The notes under the pieces were generated by a model. That model made no database searches, was not told where the DNA came from, and saw only the letters and a program-made list of their open reading frames with translations. DNA of 64,000 nucleotides. It comes from Hirundichthys speculiger. Its lineage: Eukaryota; Chordata; Actinopteri; Beloniformes; Exocoetidae. Of this stretch, positions 21,666-34,381 are shown piece by piece. The first letter of the stretch is position 1. Each line of letters opens with the position of its first letter. The DNA lies in NCBI GenBank assembly GCA_018398805.1, contig JAGFBZ010000340.1, positions 1 through 64,000 on the forward strand, in the 5' to 3' direction. The position numbers and the translations under genes are program-made.

Positions 21666-23034
21666 CTTTACTGAACAGAAATGTTTTCAGTTTAGTTTTA
21701 AAGATGGAGGTGGTGTCAGCTTCCTGAACCCAAACTGGTAGCTGGTTCTAGTTCCTGGTTCCAACGTCACACCTGCTCACTGGACCTGGAGGCTCCTGAT
21801 GGAGCTCTGGGAGCATCGTAGGGTAAATCTGCTGGGACTCCTGGGAAGACTGGTGGCTGTGGGACATAAACGTTAGAACCAGGACCGCAGCAGAAATCTG
21901 CAGCTTGTAAATCAGGACGGGTCCGGTGTAAAGTTTCAGATCTCAGCTGAATCAAAGGTACGTGACCATCGAGCGGCGCTGGAACAGGAACCGCTCTCAC
22001 ATCCATTCACCTGGACGTCCGTCTGCTCAAGTTTCATTTTCCACTGCAGCGTCCCAGCTCCTATCTGAGCTGGCATCAGCGCATTCAGGCAGAGCCGGGC
22101 CGGGCCGGGCCAGGCGTCCTCCTTCGACACAGAACGGCAGACAACCAGACACAGACGCTGAGATGATTGGGTTTCACGTCTTCCTGGACCAGCAGTTGTT
22201 TCTGCAACACCTGGATCTCTACTTGCAGCTTACGGGTCATGATCAGCAGATACCAGTTAAAGCTGAATTATTGATCAGCTCTGACAGGAAGCGGCAGCTT
22301 CAACCTCCATGAGGACCTGCAGAAGCTCTAAAGGCTCTTAAAGGCTCTTAAAGTCAAACGGCCTTGAGACGAGGAGCCTCAGCTCGTCTCAGACGGCGGC
22401 CTCGTCCCGCCATGGATCACATTAACTCATTAAATATTCACATTTGTTTGCTTGAATGGTTCCTCTACTGAACAAACCATCTGTAAAAGGAGACGAGACG
22501 AAATCAAAAAGGTCTACAAGGTCACGAACAAACGTTCGTTCCTGTTACATAAGAACAGGACAGCAGACCTCCAGGAAACAGGAGCATTCAGGTGTGTTAA
22601 CACAATGTTCAGAGGGAAGAAAATCAGCAGCGGCCTTAGAGGAAACCTGCTTCTGCACATCGAAGTTTAACAGTTAAATAAGTCACGTTTTTACAACAAA
22701 ATGTTGAGACTTTTTCTTAAAAAGTCGTCATTTATGGTAAAATGTTGTGATTTGATTTGATCTGAAATTAAGACTTAAATAAAGCAAGTAACAAATGAGA
22801 CACGGGTGCAAATAATCAGGGAGATGAAGAAAAGGAAGCAAACAGAACTCAACAGACTTTCAAAGTTAACATCAACGGAAAAGTAATAAAACCCTGAAAA
22901 CATGAGAACGAAATCCAAAACCGACACCAGTTATTCCAAAAATGAAGCAACCTGAGCTCCGTTACCATGTTAACGACTTCATTTATCTGAACCTACGATA
23001 CTAACATGTGACAGAGCTGAAACCAGGACCAGCA
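21666..23034. other. Intergenic, no gene supported
   Basis: Several short open frames on both strands (up to about 116 codons), with no recognisable domain, splice context or conserved motif. I see nothing else in this stretch. Confidence 0.5.
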
Positions 23035-23405
23035 GACCACTGCAGCCTCTAGTGGTCAGTAGAGGAACTGCAGCCTCTAGTGGTCGGTAGAGGAACTGCA
23101 GCCTCTAGTGGTCGGTAGAGGAACTGCAGCCTCTAGTGGTCAGCAGAGGAACTGCAGCCTTTAGTGGTCGGTAGAGGAACTGCTGTCTCTAGTGGTCGGT
23201 AAAGGAACTGCAGTCTCTAGTGGTCGGTAGAGGAACTGCAGCCTCTAGTGGTCAGTAGAGGAACTGCAGCCTCTAGTGGTCGGTAGAGGAACTGCAGTCT
23301 CTAGTGGTCGGTAGAGGAACTGCAGCCTCTAGTGGTCGGTAGAGGAACTGCAGTCTCTAGTGGTTGGTGGAGGAACCGCAGCCTCTAGTGGTCGGTCGAG
23401 GAAGT
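23035..23405. repeat. 28-bp minisatellite, about 13 copies, CTCF-like core
   Basis: The unit CCTCTAGTGGTCGGTAGAGG plus AACTGCAG repeats about 13 times with G/A changes. Read inverted it contains CCACTAGAGGC, one step from the CTCF core (CCASYAGRKGGC). The same family forms an array at 29.08-29.46 kb. Confidence 0.93.
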
Positions 23406-24329
23406 GCCGAATCCTACTGAAGGTCCAAGCTGTTGACCCTGCGGGGGGGTCAAACATGATGACCCACAGATCAGTTTTATTATCTGGTTAAATTGACATT
23501 TGAGGACCTCTGAGAGGACGTGACCATGAAGCGCTGGAACACCAGAAGTCCGGTTCCTGTTCCTGGTTTTCCTGAAGTACCTCGTCCTTTTATGTAAGCA
23601 GTCACCTCCTCCTCTTTAACAGTCTTTAACAGCCCTCCCTCTCCTGGCGGTAGATTAGTGCAGCAGAGAGGGGATTTGAGATGCTACATTCGGTTAAGGC
23701 GACCCATCGACAGCCCGTCACCGGCAGTAATGCAGAAACGTGTCATCTGATTTCTATTTTAAGGCCAGAAAGTATTTTATCCTGAAGCAGCGCAGCAGCA
23801 AATGTGAGCAGAGATGCTTCACTTTGAAAAAGTTGCATCAACCCTCCAGAGGGGAAGATGAAAGTGTCTGCCGGAGCAGAGAGACGTCTGAAGAGGGACG
23901 AAGGTGGACGTGAAACCAAAGAGACACTGAAGCTGGTTAGGAGGCAGAGACAGGGACAGACAGGAGACATTAGCTTTACATCCAGACTCCTGGACGTGAA
24001 GCAGATCTGGTCACATGAATGTCTTCAGAGGTGGAGACATGAGCTGACATGAACCAATCATCTTCTTTCTACTGAGTTAGTGGTTCATCTGAGAATTACT
24101 TCATCTGTTTTTTCATTTGTTCTTTCACTTTATTTAACCATCCATCCATTTTTAATCTCAGGTCTTGGACATTCAGGAAGCTCCTGTCCTGAAGTCCACA
24201 GATACCCGCAGGACAGACGCCGTCCTCGGTGTTTATACGTGTGCTTGTTGTTTGTGTCGCTCTGTAACTCCACCACCAAACACTAGGGGGCAGTGTAGGT
24301 TCTTTACTGTAGAGCTGTGCTTCCTTTAG
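23406..24329. other. Intergenic, no gene seen
   Basis: Ordinary AT/GC mix. CACTAGGGGGCAGTG at about 24280 is another close match to a CTCF core. Short open frames lack recognisable features. Confidence 0.5.
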
Positions 24330-24480
24330 TTCACATATGTCAAACACAAGGCCCGCGGCCCAAATGTGGCCCGCCACGTCATTTTATGTGGCCCTCGAGA
24401 ACTTGGGCATTATTGGCTTAAATTTTAAACCAATATTTTAAGACTTGAAATAAGCTGACGCCACTTTAAAGTGCATATTG
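24330..24480. mobile_element. hAT-like terminal remnant (GTCAAACACAAGGCCCGCGG)
   Basis: The sequence CAAACACAAGGCCCGCGGCC followed by AATGTGGCCCGCCACGTCAT resembles the termini of widespread vertebrate hAT elements (CAAACTCAAGGCCC-type). I cannot find the opposite end or a target duplication, so it is a fragment. Confidence 0.45.
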
Positions 24481-24616
24481 ACAATAAACTACATCTCCCA
24501 TCATGCATTTCATACTTCCTTCAGACTTGTTCTTCAGATATCAGAGGAGCTTCCTGTTGTTTCCAGGTTAGTGACACCAGGTGACCAGGTGCTTCAGTCC
24601 TGCATGGATCATCACT

Positions 24617-24617
<1 letters not shown>

Positions 24618-24650
<33 letters not shown>
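24618..24650. repeat. Poly(C) tract
   Basis: A run of about 31 C. One of several long mononucleotide G/C runs in the window (also 28259-28282, 29709-29729, 34333-34379, 45923-45955, 57960-57987 and 58575-58607). Confidence 0.95.
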
Positions 24651-24889
24651 CGCGCTGGCGTGAGGACAGCTCAGCTCAATGACTGATGCCAAACATAGCA
24701 GCCGTTAAATGATGGATGTCACCAACACCGGCGGCAGCGACTCCTTCGGTTACAAGCTGAAAGACAAAAAGCTGCCAGCTGATTTAGTCACCTGAGACCC
24801 AGCAGGAGTCTCTGTTTCACCTGTTCAAGTGAGCGGGAAAACAAACCCCAGAGCCTGATTGGCTCTGCTACCCAGGACCTGAACGAGGA

Positions 24890-25436
24890 GCTACGTCTGA
24901 AGAAACATCTGGAGCTACGTCTAAAGAAACATCTGGAGCTACATCTGAAGAAACATCTGGAGCTACGTCTGTGAAGAAACATCTGGAGCTACGTCTGTGA
25001 AGAAACATCTGGAGCTACGTCTGAAGAAACATCTGGAGCTACATCTAAAGAAACATCTGGAGCTACGTCTGTGAAGAAAGATCTGGAGCTATGTCTGAAG
25101 AAACATCTGGAGCTACGTCTGTGAAGAAACATCTGGAGCTACGTCTAAAGAAACATCTGGAGCTACATCTGAAGAAACACCTGGAGCTACGTCTGTGAAG
25201 AAACATCTGGAGCTACGTCTAAAGAAACATCTGGAGCTACGTCTGTGAAGAAATATCTGGAGCTACGTCTGAAGAAACATCTGGAGATACGTCTAAAGAA
25301 ACATCTGGAGCTACATCTGTGAAGAAAGATCTGGAGCTATGTCTGAAGAAACATCTGGAGCTACGTCTGTGAAGAAACATCTGGAGCTACGTCTGAAGAA
25401 TCATCTGGAGCCACGTCTGTGAAGAAACATCTGGAG
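24890..25436. repeat. 24/27-bp minisatellite (GAAGAAACATCTGGAGCTACGTCT)
   Basis: About 21 units, alternating between GAAGAAACATCTGGAGCTAC-type and forms with an extra GTG. It abuts a different minisatellite at about 25437. Confidence 0.93.
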
Positions 25437-25855
25437 CTGCAGGAACTACTTCTGTCCAGCTGCATGACCAACACCTGTCCAGCTGCAGGACTAACACCTG
25501 TCCAGCTGCAGGAACTACACCTGTCCAGCTGCAGGAACGACACTTGTCCAGCTGCAGGACAAACACCTGTCCAGCTGCAGGAACTACACCTGTCCAGCTG
25601 CAGGAATGACACCTGTCCAGCTGCAGGACTAACACCTGTCCAGCTGCAGGAACTACACCTGTCCAGCTGCAGGAACGACACTTGTCCACCTGCAGGACTA
25701 ACACCTGTCCAGCTGCAGGAACTACATCTGTCCAGCTGCAGGAATGACACCTGTCCAGCTGTAGGACTAACACCTGTCCAGCTGCAAGAACTACACCTGT
25801 CCAGCTGCAGGAACGACACCTGTCCAGCTGCTGGAACTACACCTGTCCACCTTTC
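25437..25855. repeat. 23-bp minisatellite (CTGTCCAGCTGCAGGAACTAC)
   Basis: About 18 units. Each contains CAGCTG, a canonical bHLH E-box, and a PstI-like CTGCAG. Because 23 is not a multiple of 3 and the unit lacks stops, several frames read through as 23-residue repeats; these are not genes. Confidence 0.95.
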
Positions 25856-25859
25856 TGTC

Positions 25860-27039
25860 CACAGATAAAGTTAACATGACAGTTTTCTGTAGAAAATGTG
25901 GAGGAAACAGGTCATTTTTAAAATCAGGTGTCCTGTAAAGAGTCACCTGAACAGACACCTGGACCAGACACCTGGATGACAGCGTGACAGAGATGGTTGA
26001 GCAGGTAAACGTTTCCTCCGAGGAAAGTTCCTGCTCTTAAACATCTGGTGACGAGCGGCTGCTTGATTAAACTAATTCTTCAACATTAACAGCTGGTTTG
26101 TTTCAGGATGTTTATTATGTAACATTTCTTTATTAATTCTGTTGTTCGCTCTAAAATCTAAATCCTCCTCTTTTCCTGCATGGCTGCCTCCTTTCCTCCT
26201 TTCCTCCTTTCCTCCCTGTTTGCTGGTCAGCCTCCTCTTCCCTGTTTCCTTCTGTTGTTGTTTTTTTTTTTTTTTTCCTTCTCTTCCTCTGGATCTCCCT
26301 CTGTTCCTGCCCACACTTACCCAGCATGCACTCTGGCCTCGGGCCGTCTCTGTCTCCAAATACGCAGCAGCGTCAGCAGCGTCAGCAGCTCAGCTCGTTT
26401 TTCTCTCTCCAACGTTTACGTTGTTCTGCCTCGACGTGATTTAACGTGAATCAAGAGATTCGACAGCAGAGAAACGTGGAGGAATCAGATCCAGAAGAAG
26501 GAAGAAGAAGTCAGAGACATCAGAGACGTCCAGCACCATGATCACTGAGGACGACGGCAGAGACAAGATCAAAGGAAACTGGAGACTGGGAACATTTAAT
26601 GTGTGCTACAGAAATGAAGAGAAATAAAGGAGTAAATGATGAAAACTAGGACAGAAGCAGACATGTTTAATAGATGGGTTTAAAATGAAAATACAATCAA
26701 AACATCTGATAAAAACCTGTTTTATTTAGAGCAGAAAATAAAAACACAGAAGATCTTTGAAGTGAGATGTAGAAACAGGTTTAAAAGAAAACCTGGAGGA
26801 TCATCTACAGTTTATCAGGTTAGCTGTGAAACATCTGAAGGGGGCGCAGCCTCTGAAGCAAGGATTCAAAGGATCTGAAGAAGTCTCTGTGGGTCGGGGA
26901 CAAGGACACTGAAGACAGACAGGACTGTGATGGACACCTGTGGACGAGCTGAGGAGACTCAGATCCACAGATGCAGGTTAAAGCTTAAAACAGGTGAAGA
27001 TCCAGAAATGCTGCGGTCCCCCAGGAACCAAAGATCGTT
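25860..27039. other. Intergenic, no gene seen
   Basis: Includes a pyrimidine-rich stretch (26170-26300, with T17). Short frames have no recognisable domains. Confidence 0.5.
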
Positions 27040-27041
27040 TA

Positions 27042-27557
27042 CACTGTAAAAAAAAAATTGTAATATAACAGAATTTTACTGTCACCTATTTTACAGATTT
27101 TTTTCTGTATTTCTAAAATACCATTTAATTTACAAAAATAGACTGTGATTTTACATGTCAAATGTAAAATATGTAAAATGTAAAAGATGAATCACATTAT
27201 TTTATGTGTCATACTGTTATATTACATCAAACACAAATTATTATACAACTTCTTTACATAAAATAATGTCATTGAAACCAATTAATAACATAATATTAAT
27301 TGTTAATATTAATCGTAATACAGCATTTACTTACCATATTTCTTGGTAATTGAATTGTTTTAAAATGTGAAAATGTTTCTAATAAATGTTAAAAACAACC
27401 TGAAAATAAGGCAAAATCTTGTTAAAATTACAACTACAAACTGTATTTTAGTTATCGAAAAAAAACTGTATTTTCTATGAGAAAGTCATTTTCTGTTATT
27501 TCTGGCGCCTCAGCTGCCGGAAAATTACAGTTTTTTTACGATTTTATTTTTACAGTG
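27042..27557. mobile_element. 516-bp MITE with TA duplication and CACTGTAAAA termini
   Basis: Left end TA-CACTGTAAAAAAAAAA and right end TTTTTTACAGTG-TA are inverted; TA flanks both sides (27040-27041 and 27558-27559). The interior is AT-rich with several partial ACTGTAAAA-like repeats and no coding capacity. The termini resemble those of the 14.6-kb TA-flanked element. Confidence 0.75.
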
Positions 27558-27559
27558 TA

Positions 27560-27960
27560 TGTTGTGGTGCAAGTGGGTGGAGAAACGCTTTCATGGTTTT
27601 CTTCTCTGTTTCTGGGTTTAGTTCGTGTCTCGTCTCCTCTGTCCTTGCTCTGTCTTGTTTCCTATTTTACTTTGAAGGTCTGTCTTGTCTTTGTAGTGTC
27701 TCCTTCACTTCCTTCCATGTGTCTCCCTGATTGTCTTCACCTGTCTCTCGTTTGTCCCTCTGTGTATTTAAGTCCTGTCTTTCTGTTTCTGTTTACCAGA
27801 TTGTCCTGTTGATTTTCTCTGTCCTGGTTTTGTTCGTACCCGGTTCCTGCCACGCTTTCCCGATCCTCGGACTGTTCTCAGTGTTGGTTTCTGTTTTAGT
27901 CGTGGACCTCCCTCCTCTGCTGCAGTTTTGTTCCTCGTTACTACACACCATGACAGTTTA
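27560..27960. mobile_element. Possible LTR-like fish repeat
   Basis: A pyrimidine-rich block (TGTCTCCCTGATTGTC, CACCTGTCTCTCGTTTGTCC) is followed by a TATA-like GTATTTAAGTCC. This arrangement recalls solo LTRs of fish Gypsy-like elements. I found no clear TG...CA boundary or target duplication. Confidence 0.3.
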
Positions 27961-28258
27961 ACAGCTGGAGTGATATGAATCCAAAAATCCATTACTGGAC
28001 GCGGGTCAAACTCAAGTCCGGCTCTGAACCTGCAGACAGTTATCAGAGACAAACGGACCAGAACCACACATCTCACTGTTAGTTAATGTTGGTTAATGTT
28101 AGTTATCTCACATTAACCAGTTTAATACATCAGCTTCCTACTTGTCTTTCAGAGATTTACAGTAAACAAGTCTAGTAACGGGACAGATGTGGTCCTGTGT
28201 GGATTCCTGTCTGTGGTTCTGCTCAGGTTCATGAATGATGGATGGATCCAGAGTGGGG

Positions 28259-28282
28259 AGGGGGGGGGGGGGGGGGGGGGGG
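28259..28282. repeat. Poly(G) tract
   Basis: A run of about 23 G; length is likely unreliable in the assembly. Confidence 0.9.
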
Positions 28283-29080
28283 CAGGCCCCCAACAGAAAC
28301 CTCCCTGACAGCAGAGAGAAACAGATGGAAATGAAAACAGACAGAAGGAAACAGGAAATAGTGACAAAATGGAGAAAATAAAAATGAAAGAAGTGGATAA
28401 AATAAATGGAGGCTGATGGGAAATAAATGGATGAGATGCAGATATAAAGGAGGAGCAGTGAGAAGGAAACTGAAGGAGATAGAAGAAGGGAGCGAGGAGG
28501 AGGGGAAATAAAGGGCAGGACATGAGCTGATGGCGCTGGAGGACAGTGAGTCAGTCCAGTCCTCCACTGACCTTCCTGTTCACGTCCTCGTTTGTGGTTT
28601 CACATGCAGGACGTCCACAGACCTCAAATGTCCTCAGACCTCCAACCGTCCACAGACCTCAAACTGTCCTCACACCTCAAACCGTCCTCAGACCAGGAGA
28701 CCCCGAAACCTTCAGTTTCCATCTTTGCCTCTGATCTCTTCCTCCTTGCTATTTTCATGCCTAGTCTTTTCTTATGCTCCAATTCATCCCTTAACTTCCA
28801 TTTTTCTTTTCTTCTTTTCCTTTCATCTTCCTGTTCTTTTCATCCCTTGTTCTTTGAACACAGCAGAGGCTTCATAGAGAACTGAACAAAACTCCTCTGT
28901 GATGTCACTCCAGTTTGGTCTTTTTGTGTGCTGGTGTAGCTGGTAAAGTGGCCCTCCGACCAGAAGCTCACCAGACTGGTCGCTGAGCCTCATGTGGTCA
29001 CATATGATATTTAAAAAGTTCAAAAATTTGGACCTTTTAACATGGAGATGAATGGAGACTGACTCACTGCTGGAGCCAGA
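28283..29080. other. Intergenic, short direct repeats only
   Basis: Between 28610 and 28695 ACCTCAAA and TCCTCAGACC recur as an imperfect short repeat. No gene is recognisable on either strand. Confidence 0.5.
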
Positions 29081-29081
29081 C

Positions 29082-29455
29082 CCTAGTGGTCGGTAGAAGA
29101 ACTGCAGTCTCTAGTGGTCTGTAGAGGAACTGCAGCCTCTAGTGGTCAGTGGAGGAAATGCAGCCTCTAGTGGTCGGTAGAGGAACTGCAGCCTCTAGTG
29201 GTCAGTAGAGGAACTGCAGCCTCTAGTGGTCGGTAGAGGAACTGCAGCCTCTAGTGGTCAGTAGAGGAACCGCAGCCTCTAGTGGTCGGTAGAGGAACTG
29301 CAGCCTCTAGTGGTCGGTAGAGAAACCGCAGTCTCTAGTGGTCAGTAGAGGAACCGCAGTCTCTAGTGGTCAGTAGAGGAACTGCAGCCTCTAGTGGTCG
29401 GTAGAGAAACCGCAGCCTCTAGTGGTCTGTAGAGGAACTGCAGCCTCTAGTGGTC
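29082..29455. repeat. 28-bp minisatellite, about 13 copies, CTCF-like core (second array)
   Basis: Same unit as at 23035-23405 (CAGCCTCTAGTGGTCGGTAG followed by AGGAACTG), same orientation. Variants differ mostly at AACTGCAG/AACCGCAG. Confidence 0.93.
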
Positions 29456-29938
29456 TCTGGTTTCTTTGAAAATAAACATCTGAACCTGCAGATCAAATAT
29501 GATTCATTTATATAAAACATTCTTCCTCAACAACAGACAAACAAGTCAGCTGGTTTTTACTTCTTTCAAAATTTATTGAAACTTTTCTTATATGATGAAG
29601 TCAGACTGGACAGAAACTGTTGACTAACCTGCATCGGTTACAGACCAATGAATGATGACTGCAGCGAAGAAACGAAACAAACAAGTGTTTTACTGCAACG
29701 TTAACAAGTCGGGGGGGGGGGGGGGGGGGCTGGAGACAAGTCATCGCTTATTTTAATTCTTTTAATTATCTGTCCAGCATCAGGAGACTTTGGCTTCTGA
29801 TAGGAAGCAAAGAAGAACAACTTACAGACCAAAACAAATGTTATTTTATACCAAATCTGACAATGAGAATTTTTTTATTCCTTTTCATGGATCAGTTCAG
29901 CCTCTGGTCATTTACGTGGTCACATGGTCTATAGAAAC
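29456..29938. other. Intergenic with a poly(G) run
   Basis: No gene seen; a run of about 21 G is at 29709-29729. Confidence 0.5.
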
Positions 29939-30272
<334 letters not shown>

Positions 30273-30945
30273 TGGCTTTTTAAACCTCCTATGTCACAGA
30301 ATCGTTTGTTGTCAGTTTAACGATGAAACAAGCCTGAGCATCTTCATCATCTTCATCAGGTTCCTTCAGAGCTGATTCACCACTAACTGACTTTTTATTT
30401 TCTATTCTGTGGATCTTTACAAACTTCTGTTGTAAAATGTGGACAGAAAACAAGGACCCAACCAGCCTGAATGAACCGCTTCAGCTCGTTGTGAGTAAAT
30501 GAGTCCAGATCATCCCGTTCATGTTGAAGGACACTTCATCAGTCCAACGAGGGACATTTAAATGTTGCAGTAGAAATTAAGAGAAAAATTCAAATTCAAA
30601 TGGAGCTGAACGTCCAGACGGCAGAGACGCTGCTTCACAGCAACGTGTCCAGGATTCACCCGCCGACGTCATAAAAGACGTCAAAGCACAAAAAAACAAC
30701 CAGTAAAAATCCTTCAATCAGCAAAAAAAAGTCTCAAAATTAGTGTTTCAATGGAAAACAGTCCAACAGGAAATCCAAAAGAGCTGCTGCAGCAGGCTGC
30801 CACCAGGGCGGCGCCACTCCACAACAATTAAACCGGATTCATTTAACGTTACTTCACTTACTGGTAACAGCTGAAGCAGTTCATTTAAACTGGTTAGAGA
30901 TAGTGTTTGTGAAGATTGTCTGAAGTGTGTTTATCTACGTTTAGA
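30273..30945. other. Intergenic, no gene seen
   Basis: Mixed composition and short frames only. Confidence 0.5.
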
Positions 30946-31318
30946 CCATGAATGAATGAATGAATGAATGAATGAATGAATCAATGAATGAATGAATGAA
31001 TGAATGAGTGAATGAATGAATGAATGGATGATTGAATGAATGAATGAGTGAATGAATGAATGAATGGATGATTGAATGAATGAATGAGTGAATGAATGAA
31101 TGAATGAATGAATGAATCAATCAATGAGTGAATGGATGAATGGATGATTGAATGAGTGAATGAATGAATGAGTAAGTGAATGAATGAATGAATGAATGAA
31201 TGAATGAGTGAATGAATGATTGAATGAATCAATGAATGAATGGATGAATGAATGAATGAATGAATGAACGAGTGAGTGAATGAATGAATGAATGAATGAA
31301 TGAATGAATGAATGAATG
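30946..31318. repeat. (GAAT)n microsatellite
   Basis: A GAAT array with GAGT, GGAT, GATT and CAAT variants. The block duplicated at 42871 starts in the last, purest part of this array. Confidence 0.95.
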
Positions 31319-32883
31319 CCCATCACAGCATTCAGCCGCCTTATTTGTTCACAACAAATAAACAAACTAAAATCTTTTTAATTTACATGAAATCTTCAGT
31401 AAATGCAGTAAATCCACTTTCATTTCCAATCATCAAATTAGAAAAGAAAAGAACAATAAAAACCTTTAAAGTGTTTATTTGAAAGGAGTGAAGCCAGTGA
31501 TGGGTTTAAACAGACACCAGGACTGATGACTCTAAAAACGCTCATTAGCTTTGATGACTTTGACTCCATCATTGATGGATTTTTAAATCCTTTTTTTATT
31601 GGTGTTATTTTAGTTCTTGGTGCTGATAAACTTGCAGATAAACCACATGGTCGTCTGTGAAGAGATTCACGGCTCGTTTTGGCAGTTTGAAGCTCGTCAG
31701 GATTAGTTTACTGAGATAATTAAAGCTGGACTCTAACGAGTCTGAATATAAAAGCTCCTGGTTGGTCTGAAACACTAGAAAAGGTCGGTTTGGTCCCGTC
31801 AGCGGCACAAACGTCCTGAAACACTACAAGCTACGAACAGTTTTAAACCACAGGAACACTGACGACCCTGGTGTTGCTCTTAATCTCTAACTTTAACAAG
31901 AAAATACACTTTTTAATGTGATAACACCTCTAGAAACAGGTGGAGTCTGACCTTCTGCTCAGCACCGTCCAAGCGTTAATCAATTCCAGACTAATTAAAG
32001 GGATCTTTTGTTTTCTCATCACGTTCTGGAGCTGAAGCGTTTTTCACCTTACGGGTTAATGACACACAGCTGGAGGCGGGGCCACTGAGACGAAGGTATT
32101 TCTGGAGGCGGGTCCACTGATCCGGGACTAATCTAACCTGCCGTTACCAGAACGTCCCAAACATCAAACCGGATCTGTGAATCAGGCGAATAGAACCTCA
32201 AACAGACAATGTTCTTCACCAAACCGTTATCTACGCAACAAAGATGGCCCTGAAGAGAGAAGACGACCCGGACCATCTGCTGATCATTAGACCTGATCCT
32301 CAACAGGTCCACAGACCTCCAGAAACCTGGTCCAGGGCACTCAGGTGGGTTATTAAACCATTTAGATCCAAAGATGGAGGATCTGGACCAGCGTTGTTGT
32401 TGGTCTTAATGTCCAGAACCATGTTTGGAGAAACGTTTCGACTGAAAACCCACGGTGATGGAGGACTGATGGTTGGGGCTTCTTCTAGACCCAGAGAACC
32501 TGGACCCTGAGTGGACCATGAAGGTGGATCTAAGAGCTGCTGGATCCTGAACAGATGTAGCGCTGATGGAGTTTACGGAACCTTATCTTTTTTGTTAAAT
32601 AATCGGTACGAAGTGACACGTTGTCCATCTGAGGTTGTTTTAACCCGACACGGAGACCCAGAACCACCTGAGCTGTCAGCAGGTGTTGTTGGCTGCTGCC
32701 TCCTGTTGTTCTGCTCTGACCTGCAGAAGGTCGGCATCCCAAACACGGGAAGAGTTTGGCATGACAGCAGCGTGACGAGCAGAGGTCGTCCTGAACGGGT
32801 GAACGCCGCTGTGAGGTCAGACCTGGCTGAAACAGGAGCCGAGAGACCGTTAACCCAAACCAGAACCTGCTGCAGCCAAGAAG

Positions 32884-33060
32884 GGTCGGTCACATGACCA
32901 CCAGACCCAGAAAGGTCGGTCACATGACCACCAGACCCAGGAAGGTTGGTCACATGACCACCAAATCCAGAAAGGTCGGTCACATGACCACCAGATCCAG
33001 GAAGGTCGGTCACATGACCACCAAACCCAGAAAGGTCGGTCACATGACCACCAGACCCAT
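32884..33060. repeat. 30-bp repeat, six copies, each with GGTCACATGACC
   Basis: The unit AGGTCGGTCACATGACCACC plus AGACCCAGAA is repeated six times. Each contains the E-box-type CACATG in a GTCACATGAC context. The matching array in the second block copy is at 44475-44651. Confidence 0.95.
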
Positions 33061-34329
33061 CGTTTCTGTTTGGATCTGAATCTTCGTCCTCAACATCTGG
33101 ATGTTTCAGTCCATCGTTTGAACTCAATAATCAGATGTCCTCTAGACAACTCTGGACGTTTGGGTCCAAACTCTCAATATTCAGGTGGAGCGTTTCAACA
33201 TTTACAGACGTCCAGATGTCCATGTCCGTCCAAGGACAGAGACAACCAGACGTCCACCACGTAAAGAAAAACCCAAATGTGAATAATCTAATCTGAGACA
33301 AACATGGACAAACGCGTCCATTCAAACCAGTAACCAGATATTTCTGAGCTCCAAAACCAGATGTTCCCCATACAGAAGATCTGAACCCTGAAGGTCCGTT
33401 TTGGTGAATCGAGACATTTGGACAAAAAGTCGGGGATTTTTGTCAAAAAGACGCAATTTTGTAAAATACGTGACGAAACGTGATTTGGTGTCACGATTTT
33501 AACATTTTAGAGCAAAAGTTTAATTTCCAACAAAGACGCGATCGTAAAAAAGTGGAAATTTCACAACAAATATTTTTGATTTTAGGTCATGATTTTATGA
33601 CAAAATGATTAACGGACATAAAGTTGCTGTGACGCTGAATTCTGCAACAAAGTTGTGATTTTATGGCAAAAAGACAAAATTTTGAGGTTTTAGACTTTAA
33701 GTTTTTACTTTAAGTTGGAGCTTTGAAAAGTTTCTGATTTTACATTAAAAAAATCTCATGTGATGACTAAGTGTCAAAAACGTATTTATTTTATGGCTGC
33801 AGAAACACGACTGGAATTAAAAGGTTTATGTTGTATTTAAGTGTAAATCATTTCCTGGTCGTGCACCTTCGTCTCGGTTCGAGCACCTGCGAGTGGCCGT
33901 GTTTTCCTGCAGAAAGCCTCCCTCTGCCAGAACAGCAGCGGCGCCATTTTGCTGGCGCGCAGAGCAGGACGGGAGGAAGGTGGAGGGCGGAGCCAGCCCC
34001 CGGTCTGACCTCTGACCTTATCATGTTTGGTCCCGAGCAGATGGCAGTGTTACTGTCCCTGAAGTAGCACCTCAGCTTCCTAAAATCCATGAATCCGGTC
34101 TGAGACCACGACTCCCGTCTTTCTGCAGGAAAACGGACCGTTCGTCCTCATCGCTGAGACTCTGGAGCATTCGTCCTCATCGCTGAGACTCTGGAGCGTT
34201 CGTCCGCATCGCTGAGACTCTGGACCATTGGTGCAGCCCGGATCTTCCTCCAAGACTCTGAAAGTGGGTCACTTGCCTCATTAGCCAATCAGTCAGCAGA
34301 TCTCTGAGCTGTCAGCCTTAGCGGCTCAT

Positions 34330-34332
<3 letters not shown>

Positions 34333-34379
<47 letters not shown>
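34333..34379. repeat. Poly(G) tract, about 46 bp
   Basis: Long G run. The equivalent run in the second block copy (45923-45955) is about 13 bp shorter. Confidence 0.95.

Positions 34380-34381
<2 letters not shown>

Noticed and set aside
21962..22312. 116-codon plus-strand frame
   Set aside because: Mixed composition without recognisable motifs; overlapping frames on the other strand are similar in length, so there is no support for a gene.
25361..25868. Cys/Ser/Trp-rich and Gln/Leu-rich repeat proteins on both strands
   Set aside because: A 23-bp minisatellite open in multiple frames; no supporting gene structure.
27560..27960. Endogenous retrovirus or intact LTR element
   Set aside because: No gag/pol-like coding sequence nearby, no primer-binding site and no matching second LTR; at most a solo LTR-like fragment.
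32884..33060. CRISPR-like array (30-bp repeats)
   Set aside because: Units are directly tandem with no variable spacers, and the genome is a vertebrate.
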